The notes under the pieces are model-generated. The model made no database searches, was not told the DNA's origin, and was given only the letters and a program-made list of their open reading frames with translations. From an uncultured Clostridia bacterium (GTDB taxonomy: Bacteria; Bacillota; Clostridia; TANB77; CAG-465): a stretch of DNA of 64,000 nucleotides. Below are positions 1 through 8,403 of this stretch, in pieces. The stretch lies in assembly GCA_944387375.1 (NCBI GenBank), contig CALXEQ010000008.1, forward strand, positions 1-64,000, in the 5' to 3' direction. The position numbers and the translations under genes were made by a program. Each line of letters opens with the position of its first letter. Within the stretch, counting starts at the first letter, position 1.

Positions 1-34
1 TTTTATGTTTAACTCTCTCCTTGCGACGTCTATT

Positions 35-63
35 ATGATACTACTTTTTGTCTTCTTTGTCAA
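35..63 (-). promoter_or_regulatory. Sigma-A type promoter reading off the left edge
   Basis: On the minus strand there is TTGACA (58-63), a 17 bp spacer and TATCAT (35-40), followed by an AAGGAGAG ribosome binding site close to the window edge. It should drive a gene lying to the left of the window, whose identity cannot be seen. Confidence 0.6.
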
Positions 64-113
64 CACTTTTTTTAAAAATTTTTTAACTTTTTTTCAATTC
101 TTTTTATAAGTAA

Positions 114-344
114 TTAAACATCTACTAAAATTACGTCTTCACCTATCTTTTTTATACTATTCCATGGTATAGTTACATTATTCTTACTATTTATACTATT
201 AAATATCTTTCCAGTTTTTGCTACTATAATTGAATGTATTTCTCCTTTTTCAAAATCTGCTTGAACATCAATCACAAATCCTAATATTTTTCCATCATTT
301 ATATTAATTACTTCCTTTTGTTTAAAATCAATTCCTCTTGACAT
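114..344 (-). CDS. ylmC: YlmC/YmxH-family PRC-barrel sporulation protein
   Basis: A 76-residue protein made of a single PRC-barrel-like beta fold. The start SRGIDFKQKEVIN, the central GKILGFV and the conserved I..SIIV segment are typical of the YlmC/YmxH family, which is widespread in spore formers. The exact biochemical role of the family is not established; an association with sporulation is known from comparative work. It lies downstream of murF in the same direction, but a hairpin at the murF stop suggests partial or full transcriptional separation. Family assignment is by sequence recognition, function is open. Confidence 0.75.
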   Translation of the reverse strand: MSRGIDFKQKEVININDGKILGFVIDVQADFEKGEIHSIIVAKTGKIFNSINSKNNVTIPWNSIKKIGEDVILVDV

Positions 345-366
345 ATTATCACCAATACATTATATG

Positions 367-402
367 AAAGAAGACTCCATTTAATTCATGAAGTCTTCTT
401 TT
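367..402 (-). terminator. Hairpin terminator at the end of murF
   Basis: Inverted arms at 370-379 and 389-398 (GAAGACTTCA type, one G-U pair), followed on the minus strand by a T-rich stretch. It overlaps the last codons of murF and separates it from ylmC. Confidence 0.55.
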
Positions 403-1757
403 AAATATTCTATTATTTTATTTACATTCATTGCATTGGATCCTTTAAAATAAATTATATCATCTTTTTGTATTATACTTTCTATCTTCTCTATTACTTC
501 TTTTTCATCTTTAAAATAAAAAACTTTAGAAACATATTTTCTAGCATTATTAACTAGATACTTCATTGCATCTCCATATGCAATCAAAACATCAATATTT
601 AAACCCTTAAAACATTCTCCTAAATCTTCATGTATTTTTTTAGAATATTCTCCAAGCTCTAAAATATCAGCAAGAACAGCTATTTTTCTTTTATAATTTA
701 AATTGCTTAATGTTTTTAATCCTGATTCTGTTGAACTTGGACTTGCATTATATGTATCATCAATTATAGTAAAGTCTTTAATTTTTATTTTTTCCATTCT
801 TCTTGAAAAATTCCTATATTTATCTATACCTTTTATAATATTTTTTGAAGAAATATTATAAAGTTGCCCTATTTTTATGGCTATTAGCGAATTTAATACA
901 TTATGTTCTCCTATATCATTTATTTTTAAATGTTCTAATTTATTATATATATATGTATCAAACTCTATATAATCATTATTCATTTTTATATTTTTTGCAT
1001 CATTTATACTATAAAATTCTATATTTACATTGTCATTTTTATAATTTTTTAAATATTCATCATCTTTATTTAATAACAATATTTTTCTACCTAATAACCC
1101 ATTTGCTATTTTTGTTTTTTCTTGATAAATTATATCTTTACTTCCAAATTTTCCAATATGAGATGTTCCTATATTAGTAATAACCGCAATCTCTGGTTTT
1201 AATATTTTTGTTAAAATGTCCATTTCTCCAACAAAATCAACACCTGCTTCAAACACTCCAACATCTTGATCTTGAAGTTTTAATGTCATAAGTGGTAATC
1301 CTATATTACCATTCATATTTTTTTCTGTAGTCATTACTTTTTTCTCTTGAGATAATACAGAAGATATTATCTCTCTTGTACTTGTTTTTCCCACGCTACC
1401 TGTTACTGCTACAATAGGAATACTTATATGAATATCTCTATTATATTCTCCTATACTATGTAAAGCAATTAAAGTATCTTCAACTTCAATAATAATTAAA
1501 TTCTTATTCTTTATTAAATATTCTTTTATATTTAAAGCATCTATTTTATCCTTTGCTACAAAAAATCCACAACATCCTTTATCTATTACCATATCCAAAT
1601 ATTTATGTCCATCTGTTTTTTCACCTGACAATGGAATAAAAAAATCTCCATTATTTACTTCTCTACTATCTATTTTATAATTAGTTATCATTAATTCTTT
1701 ATTTCCATTTATTAATTTTCCATTTGTAGCTTTTAAAATATCTGTTACTTTTAGCAC
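381..1757 (-). CDS. murF: UDP-N-acetylmuramoyl-tripeptide-D-alanyl-D-alanine ligase
   Basis: Cytoplasmic Mur ligase that adds D-Ala-D-Ala to UDP-MurNAc-tripeptide, the last soluble step of peptidoglycan precursor synthesis. The 458 residues match the family length. The N-terminal substrate domain has the SREV..GDFF pattern around residues 31-40. The ATP-binding P-loop GSVGKTST is at 120-127. The central part carries the expected ITNIGTSHIGKFGS segment, and the C-terminal ligase domain has DDTYNASP. The start is a GTG preceded by an AGGTGA-like site. Neighbours are an amidase upstream and ylmC downstream, all on the minus strand. Confidence 0.93.
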   Translation of the reverse strand: MLKVTDILKATNGKLINGNKELMITNYKIDSREVNNGDFFIPLSGEKTDGHKYLDMVIDKGCCGFFVAKDKIDALNIKEYLIKNKNLIIIEVEDTLIALHSIGEYNRDIHISIPIVAVTGSVGKTSTREIISSVLSQEKKVMTTEKNMNGNIGLPLMTLKLQDQDVGVFEAGVDFVGEMDILTKILKPEIAVITNIGTSHIGKFGSKDIIYQEKTKIANGLLGRKILLLNKDDEYLKNYKNDNVNIEFYSINDAKNIKMNNDYIEFDTYIYNKLEHLKINDIGEHNVLNSLIAIKIGQLYNISSKNIIKGIDKYRNFSRRMEKIKIKDFTIIDDTYNASPSSTESGLKTLSNLNYKRKIAVLADILELGEYSKKIHEDLGECFKGLNIDVLIAYGDAMKYLVNNARKYVSKVFYFKDEKEVIEKIESIIQKDDIIYFKGSNAMNVNKIIEYLKEDFMN

Positions 1758-1788
1758 TTAAATCACCTGTTTTTATTTTACCATATTA

Positions 1789-2334
1789 TTAACTATTTGC
1801 AATAGAATTAAAATAATTATTTATTCCATTTACTACTGCTTGTGCTATTTGTTGTTCATTATCCATAATCCATTGTGCATCTTCTGGATTATCATGAAAA
1901 GCAACTTCAAGTAACACTGCTGGTGCATTTGTTCTAATTATTTCATATAAACTACTAGTATACAGTACTCCTCTGCCTTTAGATGAGTCTGGATATATCT
2001 CCATTATTTCGTCATATATGGCATTTGCAAGTCTATCTCCTGGCGTATTAGGTCTATTAGCAAATATTTCTGGTCCTTGTGCATTATATCCTTGCCCACT
2101 AGCATTACTATGTAAAGCTACATGAATATCTGGTCCTATCTCGTTACTTTTTCTGACTGCTGCACTTAATTTTTCATTTGGATCATTTCTATATACAGTA
2201 TATCCTTGACTTTTTAAAAGTTGTTCTACAATATCTGCTATTCTATTCATTCTATATTCTTCTGTACCAAAATCACCATATCCTACATTAAACTCCTGAG
2301 TAGATGGACTTAAAAAAATAACTTTGTCTTCCAT
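1789..2334 (-). CDS. N-acetylmuramoyl-L-alanine amidase, Amidase_3 type
   Basis: A single-domain amidase of 181 residues that would cleave the bond between muramic acid and the stem peptide. Visible family motifs are the TEEYRMN segment near residue 25 (with the glutamate that normally binds zinc), ALHSNA near 98, and LLEVAFHDN near 140 with the catalytic glutamate. The usual first zinc ligand motif DPGHGG is replaced by LSPSTQ, so the first His is missing at its normal place. No signal peptide is visible, so a role inside the sporulating cell, for instance in mother-cell lysis, or export by another route is possible. Assignment is solid at family level, activity is not certain. Confidence 0.82.
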   Translation of the reverse strand: MEDKVIFLSPSTQEFNVGYGDFGTEEYRMNRIADIVEQLLKSQGYTVYRNDPNEKLSAAVRKSNEIGPDIHVALHSNASGQGYNAQGPEIFANRPNTPGDRLANAIYDEIMEIYPDSSKGRGVLYTSSLYEIIRTNAPAVLLEVAFHDNPEDAQWIMDNEQQIAQAVVNGINNYFNSIANS

Positions 2335-2370
2335 ATTGTACCTCCTACTTTTCTTTATAATAATATTAAA

Positions 2371-2395
2371 AAAACTGGTATTATATACCAGTTTT
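2371..2395 (-). terminator. Terminator after the YdbC-like gene
   Basis: A 10 bp perfect stem AAAACTGGTA/TACCAGTTTT with a five-base loop, followed on the minus strand by a T run. It overlaps the stop codon of the gene at 2394. Confidence 0.8.
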
Positions 2396-2609
2396 ACTCA
2401 TTTTTCATTAAATCTATTAAATTTTCCATCTCTTCTTGTGTAAGAGTAATTCCTTTACTCATTTTTTCATGATCTTCTGCCCAATCTCTAATATCATATT
2501 TTGGTGGTCTGTCATTCCAGCTAACTAAATTAATTTCTCTTCTCCAACCATTAGCATTTTCAGATAACACACCTATTTCTTTTACAATTTCATATTTTAT
2601 ATCTGCCAT
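2394..2609 (-). CDS. YdbC-like PC4-fold single-strand nucleic acid binding protein
   Basis: A 71-residue protein with the pattern IGVLSENANGWRREINLVSWN followed by PPKYDIRDW and EDHEKMSKGITLT. This is characteristic of the YdbC/PC4-like family, whose Lactococcus member binds single-stranded DNA through a beta-sheet and helix. In this window it stands alone between sigG and an amidase, with its own strong site (AGGAGG) and a terminator directly behind the stop. A role in DNA metabolism or transcription is inferred from the family, nothing in the neighbourhood narrows it. Confidence 0.75.
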   Translation of the reverse strand: MADIKYEIVKEIGVLSENANGWRREINLVSWNDRPPKYDIRDWAEDHEKMSKGITLTQEEMENLIDLMKNE

Positions 2610-2667
2610 ATTCTTCCTCCTATATTCAGGAGTATTCTATCATACTAATGTTAAAAATACAATAATT

Positions 2668-3459
2668 CTATAATTCTTTTCCTATTTTATTTCTTATTCT
2701 AAGTAAAGCATTCTTTTCAATTCTTGATACTTGTGCTTGAGATACTCCAAGTTCCTCAGCAAGCTCTACTTGTGTTTTATCTTTAAAATATCTTTTTTCA
2801 ATTATATATCTTTCTTTATCATTTAATTTATCTAAAATCTGTTCTATTGATATTTTATTTATTAAGTCTTCAGAGTCTTCTTTTTCGTTTTTTAACTGAT
2901 CAAGTAGAAATATTTGATCACCCCCATCATTATATACAGTATCATATATAGACATAGGAGCAACCATACTATCTATTGCAAGTATTATTTGTTCTTTTGG
3001 AGCACCTATTATTTTTTCAAGTTCATCTATTGTTGGTTCTTCATTATGTTTTGCTATGTATTTTTCTCTCTCTTGAGATATAACATAAGATAAATCTCTT
3101 AATGATCTTGTAACTCTAAACGCACTATTATCTCTTAGATATCTTTTTATTTCACCTATTATCATTGGTACAGCGTAAGTTGAAAATTGTACTTCTTGCG
3201 TAATATCAAAATTATCTATAGCTTTTATAAGACCTATTACACCAACTTGAAATATATCATTAATATTTTCTCCCCTATTATTAAACTTTTTAACTAAACT
3301 TAAAACTAATCTTAAATTCGCATTAATAAACTCATCTTTATATTGAGTCTGACCATTTTTAATTTTTCTTAACATTTCCATTTGTTCTTTTGATGAAAGT
3401 TTTGGTAACTTAGAAGTATCTAAACCTTGTATTTCTACTTTAACATTTGTTCCATTCAT
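2668..3459 (-). CDS. sigG: Sporulation sigma factor G, forespore late
   Basis: A sigma-70 family factor of 263 residues. The N-terminal VEIQGLDTSKLP segment is a hallmark of SigG. Region 2 contains NLRLVLSLVKKF and the QVGVIGLIKAIDNFD core, followed by FSTYAVPMIIGEIKRYLRD, and region 4.2 has the helix-turn-helix TQVELAEELGVSQAQVSRIEK. Forespore SigG directs late spore genes after engulfment. In many clostridia sigG follows spoIIGA-sigE directly; here cysS and an HExxH gene are inserted between them. Upstream there is a possible sporulation-type promoter. Confidence 0.92.
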   Translation of the reverse strand: MNGTNVKVEIQGLDTSKLPKLSSKEQMEMLRKIKNGQTQYKDEFINANLRLVLSLVKKFNNRGENINDIFQVGVIGLIKAIDNFDITQEVQFSTYAVPMIIGEIKRYLRDNSAFRVTRSLRDLSYVISQEREKYIAKHNEEPTIDELEKIIGAPKEQIILAIDSMVAPMSIYDTVYNDGGDQIFLLDQLKNEKEDSEDLINKISIEQILDKLNDKERYIIEKRYFKDKTQVELAEELGVSQAQVSRIEKNALLRIRNKIGKEL

Positions 3460-3574
3460 ATGTATCTCCCCTTTGTTGTTATTATTTTTTACATATGATT
3501 TTGGTTATATTCACATTCGACTTTTATAGATATTTTTAGTGTTTTTAAAATAAAACAACAAAATCTCATTATAT

Positions 3575-3601
3575 TTATATGAACAAATGTTACTGTTATA
3601 C
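3575..3601 (-). promoter_or_regulatory. Possible sporulation sigma promoter of sigG
   Basis: On the minus strand GTATAA (3596-3601) and CATATAA (3575-3581) are separated by 14 bases, roughly in the style of SigE/SigF/SigG promoters. No good sigma-A promoter was seen in front of sigG. This is a weak pattern match in AT-rich DNA. Confidence 0.25.
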
Positions 3602-3634
3602 TTATATATTTTTAATCATATCTTTTTAGACAAA

Positions 3635-3670
3635 AAAATAGCAAATAACTTTATTCGTCATTGCTATTTT
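3635..3670 (-). terminator. Terminator behind cysS
   Basis: Perfect 10 bp arms AAAATAGCAA and TTGCTATTTT with a 16-base loop, followed on the minus strand by TTTT. It lies 13 bases downstream of the cysS stop. Confidence 0.75.
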
Positions 3671-3682
3671 ATATTTTATATT

Positions 3683-5155
3683 TTATTCTACATTATATAA
3701 AGCTTTTATATCCCATACTACACCATTTGGTGTATCGTTTAAAATTATTCCTTTTTCATCTAAATTACTTCTTATAGCATCTGCCTTGTCAAAATCTTTA
3801 ACCTTCTTAGCTTCTGCTCTTAAATTAATTTGATCTTGTATATACTCTATACTTATATTTAGTCTTTTTAAATATTTATTTTTCATATCGTTAATAAACT
3901 CATCTGGATCTTGAGTAAGTAGTCCAATTATTGAATACACTTCTTTTAAATTAGCTAACATTTTTGAAAAAGTATTTGCTATCTGTTGTCTATTATTTTT
4001 ATTTGCTTTTTTTAACAATCCATTTGCATACTTAAATACACCAAATAATTCAGATATTGCTGCTGCAGTATTAAAATCATCATCCATTACTTCAATAAAT
4101 TTAGGAATAATATTTCCAGATATATCATCCTCCATAGTTTCACCATTTTTATCTCCACTATTTTTTAAAATAAATTCATTCATATTTTTTATTGTAGTAT
4201 AAAAATAATATAAATGACTTTCTGCTAAAGAATAGTCTCTATCTACTAAATCTATATCTGATGTATAATGTTTTGAAAACATTACATACTTAATAACTTC
4301 ATAGTTATATTTCTTTAAGGCCTCTCTTATTGTTACAAAGTTTCCTAAAGATTTACTCATCTTTTCTCCATTGATTTTTACCAAACCACAATGTGACCAA
4401 TATTTTGATAATGGTTTTCCTGTATAAGCCTCACTTTGTGCAATTTCATTTTCGTGATGTGGGAAAATTAAGTCTTTACCGCCACCATGTATATCTATTG
4501 TTTCTCCCAAATTATTTAATATCATTGCTGAACATTCTATATGCCAACCTGGTCTACCTTTACCCCATGGAGACTCCCAATATACTTCACCTGGTTTCGC
4601 TGCTTTCCATAACGCAAAATCTAAAGGATCTCTTTTTCCTTCTTCTACATCTTTTCTTACACCATTTAATAGTTCGTCTACATTACAATTAGATAATTTT
4701 CCATACTCTTTAAATTTTCTAACTGAATAATATACATCTCCTTTTTCTGTTGGATATGCATATCCTTTATCTATTAATCCTTGTACAAAATTTATAATAT
4801 TATCTATATTTTCAGATGCTTTAGGAGTTATATCTGCATCTCTTACGTGTAAATTATGCATATCTAACTCTGTTTCTTCAATTTGTTCTCTTGAAAGGGC
4901 TAAAGCCTTTTTTCCTTGTTCATTTGCTCTTTTTATTATTTTATCATCTACATCTGTATAATTTCTAACATAAGTTACATTATACCCTCTATATTTTAAA
5001 TAATCAGCTACCATTGCATATACGATTGCTTGTCTTGCATGACCTATATGACTTAAATCATATACAGTAACACCACATGCATATATATTTACATCTTTTC
5101 CATTTAATGGTACAAATTCTTCCTTTTTTCTTGACATTGAATTATATATTTTCAT
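3683..5155 (-). CDS. cysS: Cysteinyl-tRNA synthetase
   Basis: Class I synthetase of 490 residues that charges tRNA-Cys. The HIGH signature is at residues 36-39 within SHIGHARQ, and the preceding Cys28 is the expected zinc ligand. The WHIECSAM motif and HHENEIAQSEA supply further zinc and substrate contacts, and KMSKSLGN is found near residue 267. The start ATG has a good AGGAGG site. The gene is preceded by a consensus promoter, a Cys-rich leader peptide and a set of alternative hairpins (5210-5415) that look like a cysteine-responsive attenuator. Downstream is a strong terminator, so it is probably monocistronic. Confidence 0.97.
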   Translation of the reverse strand: MKIYNSMSRKKEEFVPLNGKDVNIYACGVTVYDLSHIGHARQAIVYAMVADYLKYRGYNVTYVRNYTDVDDKIIKRANEQGKKALALSREQIEETELDMHNLHVRDADITPKASENIDNIINFVQGLIDKGYAYPTEKGDVYYSVRKFKEYGKLSNCNVDELLNGVRKDVEEGKRDPLDFALWKAAKPGEVYWESPWGKGRPGWHIECSAMILNNLGETIDIHGGGKDLIFPHHENEIAQSEAYTGKPLSKYWSHCGLVKINGEKMSKSLGNFVTIREALKKYNYEVIKYVMFSKHYTSDIDLVDRDYSLAESHLYYFYTTIKNMNEFILKNSGDKNGETMEDDISGNIIPKFIEVMDDDFNTAAAISELFGVFKYANGLLKKANKNNRQQIANTFSKMLANLKEVYSIIGLLTQDPDEFINDMKNKYLKRLNISIEYIQDQINLRAEAKKVKDFDKADAIRSNLDEKGIILNDTPNGVVWDIKALYNVE

Positions 5156-5209
5156 TTTTACTCCTCCTTAATTTATACAATATATGATTCTTTTATAATT
5201 ATATAACAA

Positions 5210-5318
5210 AAAACTATGTAGTATGCCTACATAGTTTTATATATCTTAATATGAAAAATATATATTGCTATTGTAGGCATGAAACTAATCACTCATACCT
5301 ACCTAGTAGATAAGAGTG
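5210..5318 (-). promoter_or_regulatory. Transcription attenuator of cysS with four mutually exclusive hairpins
   Basis: Reading the minus strand, segment 1 (5318-5306) can pair with segment 2 (5302-5290): CACTC, then TATCTAC against GTAGGTA, then GAGTG. Segment 2 can instead pair with segment 3 (5282-5272, TCATGCCTACA; 10 bp, one G-U). Segment 3 is a perfect 9 bp complement of segment 4 (5231-5223, TGTAGGCAT). Segment 4 overlaps the 5-prime arm of a 12 bp terminator stem AAAACTATGTAG/CTACATAGTTTT (5238-5210) that ends in TTTTTTGTT. A ribosome stalled on the Cys codons leaves 1 free, giving 1:2 and 3:4 and read-through. A ribosome at the leader stop covers 1, giving 2:3 and the terminator. Pairings are seen directly, the regulation is inferred. 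Confidence 0.8.
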
Positions 5319-5360
5319 TTACTTCATACAACAGCATCCTTCAAATATATATTTTCTCAT
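5319..5360 (-). CDS. Cysteine leader peptide of cysS (13 residues)
   Basis: The reading frame is MRKYIFEGCCCMK followed by TAA. It has an AAAGGAGAG ribosome binding site (5367-5375) at good spacing and starts about 20 bases after the predicted transcription start. The three cysteine codons TGC TGT TGT are consecutive, in a genome where cysteine is rare. The stop codon is immediately next to segment 1 of the hairpin chain, which is the spacing needed for a ribosome ending translation to mask that segment. The peptide most likely has no function of its own and serves as a sensor of charged tRNA-Cys. Confidence 0.78.
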   Translation of the reverse strand: MRKYIFEGCCCMK

Positions 5361-5386
5361 AACTATCTCTCCTTTACTATAAGCCT

Positions 5387-5415
5387 ATTATATATTAAAT
5401 ATTTTATTTTGTCAA
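5387..5415 (-). promoter_or_regulatory. Consensus promoter of the cysS leader
   Basis: TTGACA (5410-5415), exactly 17 bp, TATAAT (5387-5392) on the minus strand: a perfect consensus sigma-A promoter, implying strong initiation with control left to the attenuator. Its -35 box starts six bases beyond the stop of the upstream gene. Confidence 0.88.
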
Positions 5416-5420
5416 CATAA

Positions 5421-6647
5421 TTATATTTGTTTTATATTTTTATTTTGAACATTTTCTGGTATTTCTTTTTGCTTCTGATTGCTCTCTCTCTCATTTTCGT
5501 TTAAAGCTAACTCTTCTTGGGAATAAGTTTTATCTGAAAGTTCATTTAAAAAATTATCTTTGTTTTTATTAATCTCATTTTCAAAATTTAGATTTTTGAA
5601 TTTCTCAATTGTCAAATTTTCCTTAAAAAATTCAATTTGCTCCTTTACATCCTCTGTAATTTCACCTTTTTCTTGAAGTCTTTTAATAAATATACTAGTT
5701 AATTGTTCTTCTATCTCATTATTTGCTTTTTGTGAAATTTCTTCATTATCTTGAGATCCTAAATCATGTAACAAATCATTAAAATTTTCTATTATATTGG
5801 AATTATATTTTTTACTCACTTCTTCTTTTAAACTTTCAAATTTATCTATTCTATCTTCTCTTAACATATCAGTTAAAAAATCTGAGCTTCCAAGAGCAGT
5901 AACAAGTAAATCTCTTGGTCTATTTGTCCAATAATATGCAGACATTTTTGATGGTACTGAAAAATCTTTAAAATCTTTGGTATTATTTTCACCTGTTACT
6001 ATACCTGCTAAAGATTCTGTACACATCTCTGTATATGTATTATTTTTACTTTCTATACTATTTAAATTATTGTCTAATTTTACAGTTGCATATCCTGATA
6101 CAATAGTATAATCTTCCATATTAAAATCTTCTTTTTCTAAATTAGTTTTTAAATTTTTTCTAAAATTAAAAACATCTAAATTTTTTCCATCTTTTCTTAA
6201 GCCCTGTGTAATTGCATGTATCATTTCATGAGTTTTTAATTTTAATAAATCTTTATCTGTTTTTATTTTTTCATCTGTATTTGAGATTGTTATTCTTTGT
6301 TCTTTTGAAAGGAACTGACCAGCATAATATTTTGAAAAGCAATCTTTTAAATATGAGATCTTTTTATCTAATTTTTCTTGAGAATATATTTTTTGTTTTT
6401 CAGCAATTAATTGTTCTAGTCTTTTAGGATTATTATTATTATTCATTAATTCTATTATTTGTCTAAAACTTTTTTCTTCTTGAGAATATTTATAATATGT
6501 AATATCTGTCATTCCATTTTTTATTTGATAATTTAAATAATTCATATCTAAATTAAGTTTGTTTTTATTATTACATTCCTTTAACATTTTATACAATTTA
6601 TTTTGTTCATTTAAAATTTGTAATTTATTATATTTTATTTCTTCCAT
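5421..6647 (-). CDS. Hypothetical protein with HExxH zinc-peptidase motif
   Basis: A 408-residue protein not assigned to a named family. The first 110 residues are helical and charged, with a YSQEE repeat-like motif occurring near residues 54 and 88. At 140-144 there is HEMIH in a KTHEMIHAITQG context, the metal-binding motif of zincin peptidases. A downstream TEMCTESLAG near residue 207 could supply the third, glutamate ligand of a gluzincin-like site. The C-terminal 100 residues are rich in Glu, Lys and Asn and look disordered. No signal peptide is visible. The gene lies between sigE and the cysS leader, bounded by a terminator on its upstream side. Peptidase activity is inferred from the motif only. 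Confidence 0.6.
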   Translation of the reverse strand: MEEIKYNKLQILNEQNKLYKMLKECNNKNKLNLDMNYLNYQIKNGMTDITYYKYSQEEKSFRQIIELMNNNNNPKRLEQLIAEKQKIYSQEKLDKKISYLKDCFSKYYAGQFLSKEQRITISNTDEKIKTDKDLLKLKTHEMIHAITQGLRKDGKNLDVFNFRKNLKTNLEKEDFNMEDYTIVSGYATVKLDNNLNSIESKNNTYTEMCTESLAGIVTGENNTKDFKDFSVPSKMSAYYWTNRPRDLLVTALGSSDFLTDMLREDRIDKFESLKEEVSKKYNSNIIENFNDLLHDLGSQDNEEISQKANNEIEEQLTSIFIKRLQEKGEITEDVKEQIEFFKENLTIEKFKNLNFENEINKNKDNFLNELSDKTYSQEELALNENERESNQKQKEIPENVQNKNIKQI

Positions 6648-6663
6648 ATACCATCCTCCACAT

Positions 6664-6700
6664 TAAATATGCTATCCTCTTTTTTAGGATAGCATATTTA
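6664..6700. terminator. Strong hairpin between sigE and the HExxH gene
   Basis: A 15 bp perfect stem TAAATATGCTATCCT/AGGATAGCATATTTA with a seven-base loop. It lies downstream of sigE and upstream of the gene ending at 6647, so it ends the spoIIGA-sigE transcript. Confidence 0.8.
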
Positions 6701-6718
6701 ATATTTTAAATCAACAAA

Positions 6719-7426
6719 TTAAGCCGTAAAATCATTTCTTAAATTATTGATTACTTTTTTCTCAAGCCTTGAAATATAAGATTGAGATATTCCTAGTCTG
6801 TCTGCCACTTCTTTTTGAGTAAGTTCATCTTTACCATCAAATCCATATCTAAGTTGCATTATTGTTTTTTCTCTTTTATTTAAACCTTGTATAGCATTTT
6901 TTAATATCTTTTTATTTTCCTCATCTTCTATACTTTTATATATACTATCATTATCTGTTCCAAGTATATCTCCTAAAGATAAATCATTTCCTTCACTATC
7001 TATATTTATGGGTTCATCTATTGATACTTCTGTTTTAATTTTATTATTTTTTCTCAAATACATCAATATTTCATTTTCTATGCAACGTGACGCATACGTT
7101 GCAAGCTTAATATTTTTAGATAAATCATAACTATTTATAGCTTTCATAAGTCCAATGGTTCCTATTGATATTAAATCTTCTATGTTAATTCCTGAACTTT
7201 CAAATTTTTTTGCAATATAAACAACAAGTCTTAAATTTTTTTCAACAAGTACATTTTTAGCTTCCTTATCTTTGTTCATAAGTCTTTTCAATAATTTTAA
7301 TTCTTCCTCTTCACTAAGTGGAGCTGGTAATTTATCATTTCCTGCAATATAATATAAAAACGAATCACCAAGTCCTAACCATCTTAAAAGTTTCAAATAA
7401 ACTAATTTAATTTCTTCTTTAATCAT
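6719..7426 (-). CDS. sigE: Sporulation sigma factor E, mother cell early
   Basis: A sigma-70 family factor of 235 residues. A hydrophobic N-terminal pro-sequence (about residues 7-27, [12 protein letters not shown] and following) fits pro-SigE, which is made inactive and cleaved by SpoIIGA. Region 2 shows [27 protein letters not shown] and [19 protein letters not shown]; region 4 shows [22 protein letters not shown]. The gene overlaps spoIIGA by four bases (ATGA), implying translational coupling of the factor and its activating protease. This context separates SigE from the related SigK. Confidence 0.94.
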   Translation of the reverse strand: MIKEEIKLVYLKLLRWLGLGDSFLYYIAGNDKLPAPLSEEEELKLLKRLMNKDKEAKNVLVEKNLRLVVYIAKKFESSGINIEDLISIGTIGLMKAINSYDLSKNIKLATYASRCIENEILMYLRKNNKIKTEVSIDEPINIDSEGNDLSLGDILGTDNDSIYKSIEDEENKKILKNAIQGLNKREKTIMQLRYGFDGKDELTQKEVADRLGISQSYISRLEKKVINNLRNDFTA

Positions 7427-8229
7427 AATATTACCCCCTTTAAATTTTCTAGATATGTATCATATCCAAGTATTGCACTATATTTTTCTGGAGTATTACT
7501 ATTGTCTAATGAAAAAGATAAAATTATTTTATCTATTATTGCTATTTCTCTTTCTTCTTTATATACTGTTATATTTTTTATTATATATCCAACTTTTATT
7601 TGAGATCCATTTACTGTAGAAACATTTATATATGTCTTTTTATAATTAATATTATTTGTTAAGATTTCTTTTTCTAATTCTTTTTTTAAAAATATTACAT
7701 CTAAAGAAGTAATTGGATCCTTTACACTGTTTCCTGTATCAACAAAAGCATTTATTTTTCTATCATTTATCTTTAAAGTATAAAATAAATCTCTATCTTT
7801 AATATTAATTTTCCACATTTTCCACAAATCTCTACATAAAAAGTGAAAAAATATACCAGAAAAAACATATATAAATAATTTATTTATTATATTTTCTAAA
7901 TTTATTTTTAATAAAATAGAAAAAGAAATAATAAGTCCGATATATATAAAATATAATAAATAATAATAACAAAATTTTTTTATTAATTCATATATATTTT
8001 TAGGATTAAATAAAAAGAAAAGTATTCCTATAGACACAAAAAAATGTAAAATATAACTAACAGTATTTGAATACATAGCAAATATACATGATAAAATAGT
8101 ATCTATAAAAATAATAACAACTTTTCTTTTTGTTGATACTTTACTTTTGGTAAATATTATTAATTCTGAAATTATTACTATATTAACTACTAAATTTTCT
8201 AAAAAAATATAGTCTAGGTAGATCTTCAT
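7423..8229 (-). CDS. spoIIGA: Sigma-E processing peptidase SpoIIGA
   Basis: A 268-residue protein with five or so hydrophobic segments in the first 135 residues, followed by a cytosolic aspartic-protease-like domain. The catalytic motif DTGN is at 164-167 ([12 protein letters not shown]), as in the family. Near the C terminus there is ILGYDTY. In the mother cell it dimerises at the septum, is triggered by the forespore signal SpoIIR and cleaves pro-SigE. The stop overlaps the sigE start, and ftsZ lies upstream on the same strand, the usual clostridial arrangement. Confidence 0.93.
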   Translation of the reverse strand: MKIYLDYIFLENLVVNIVIISELIIFTKSKVSTKRKVVIIFIDTILSCIFAMYSNTVSYILHFFVSIGILFFLFNPKNIYELIKKFCYYYLLYFIYIGLIISFSILLKINLENIINKLFIYVFSGIFFHFLCRDLWKMWKINIKDRDLFYTLKINDRKINAFVDTGNSVKDPITSLDVIFLKKELEKEILTNNINYKKTYINVSTVNGSQIKVGYIIKNITVYKEEREIAIIDKIILSFSLDNSNTPEKYSAILGYDTYLENLKGVIL

Positions 8230-8329
8230 TAAATCACCTAGACTAATTATATTTATTTTATATCAAAATATATGTCATTTATTATTATTTTTACATTTTT
8301 TCATTCAACTTTTTTATTTAATAAAACAA

Positions 8330-8366
8330 AAAAAGACCAAGATATTTACAATATCTTAGTCTTTTT
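8330..8366 (-). terminator. Terminator behind ftsZ
   Basis: A 17-base stem (8330-8346 with 8350-8366, one G-U pair), three-base loop and T run on the minus strand, about 40 bases downstream of the ftsZ stop. Confidence 0.85.
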
Positions 8367-8403
8367 TCTTTTATTCTATAGATTTCTAATACGGGGAATA
8401 TTA

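Noticed and set aside
845-1177. Plus-strand frame opposite murF
   Set aside because: It is a leucine/tyrosine-rich shadow of murF with no start signal; similar antisense frames opposite gyrB, cysS and others were dropped for the same reason.
5156-5420. T-box riboswitch for cysS
   Set aside because: No T-box core sequence or specifier-loop architecture is present; the Cys leader peptide and hairpin chain explain the region better.
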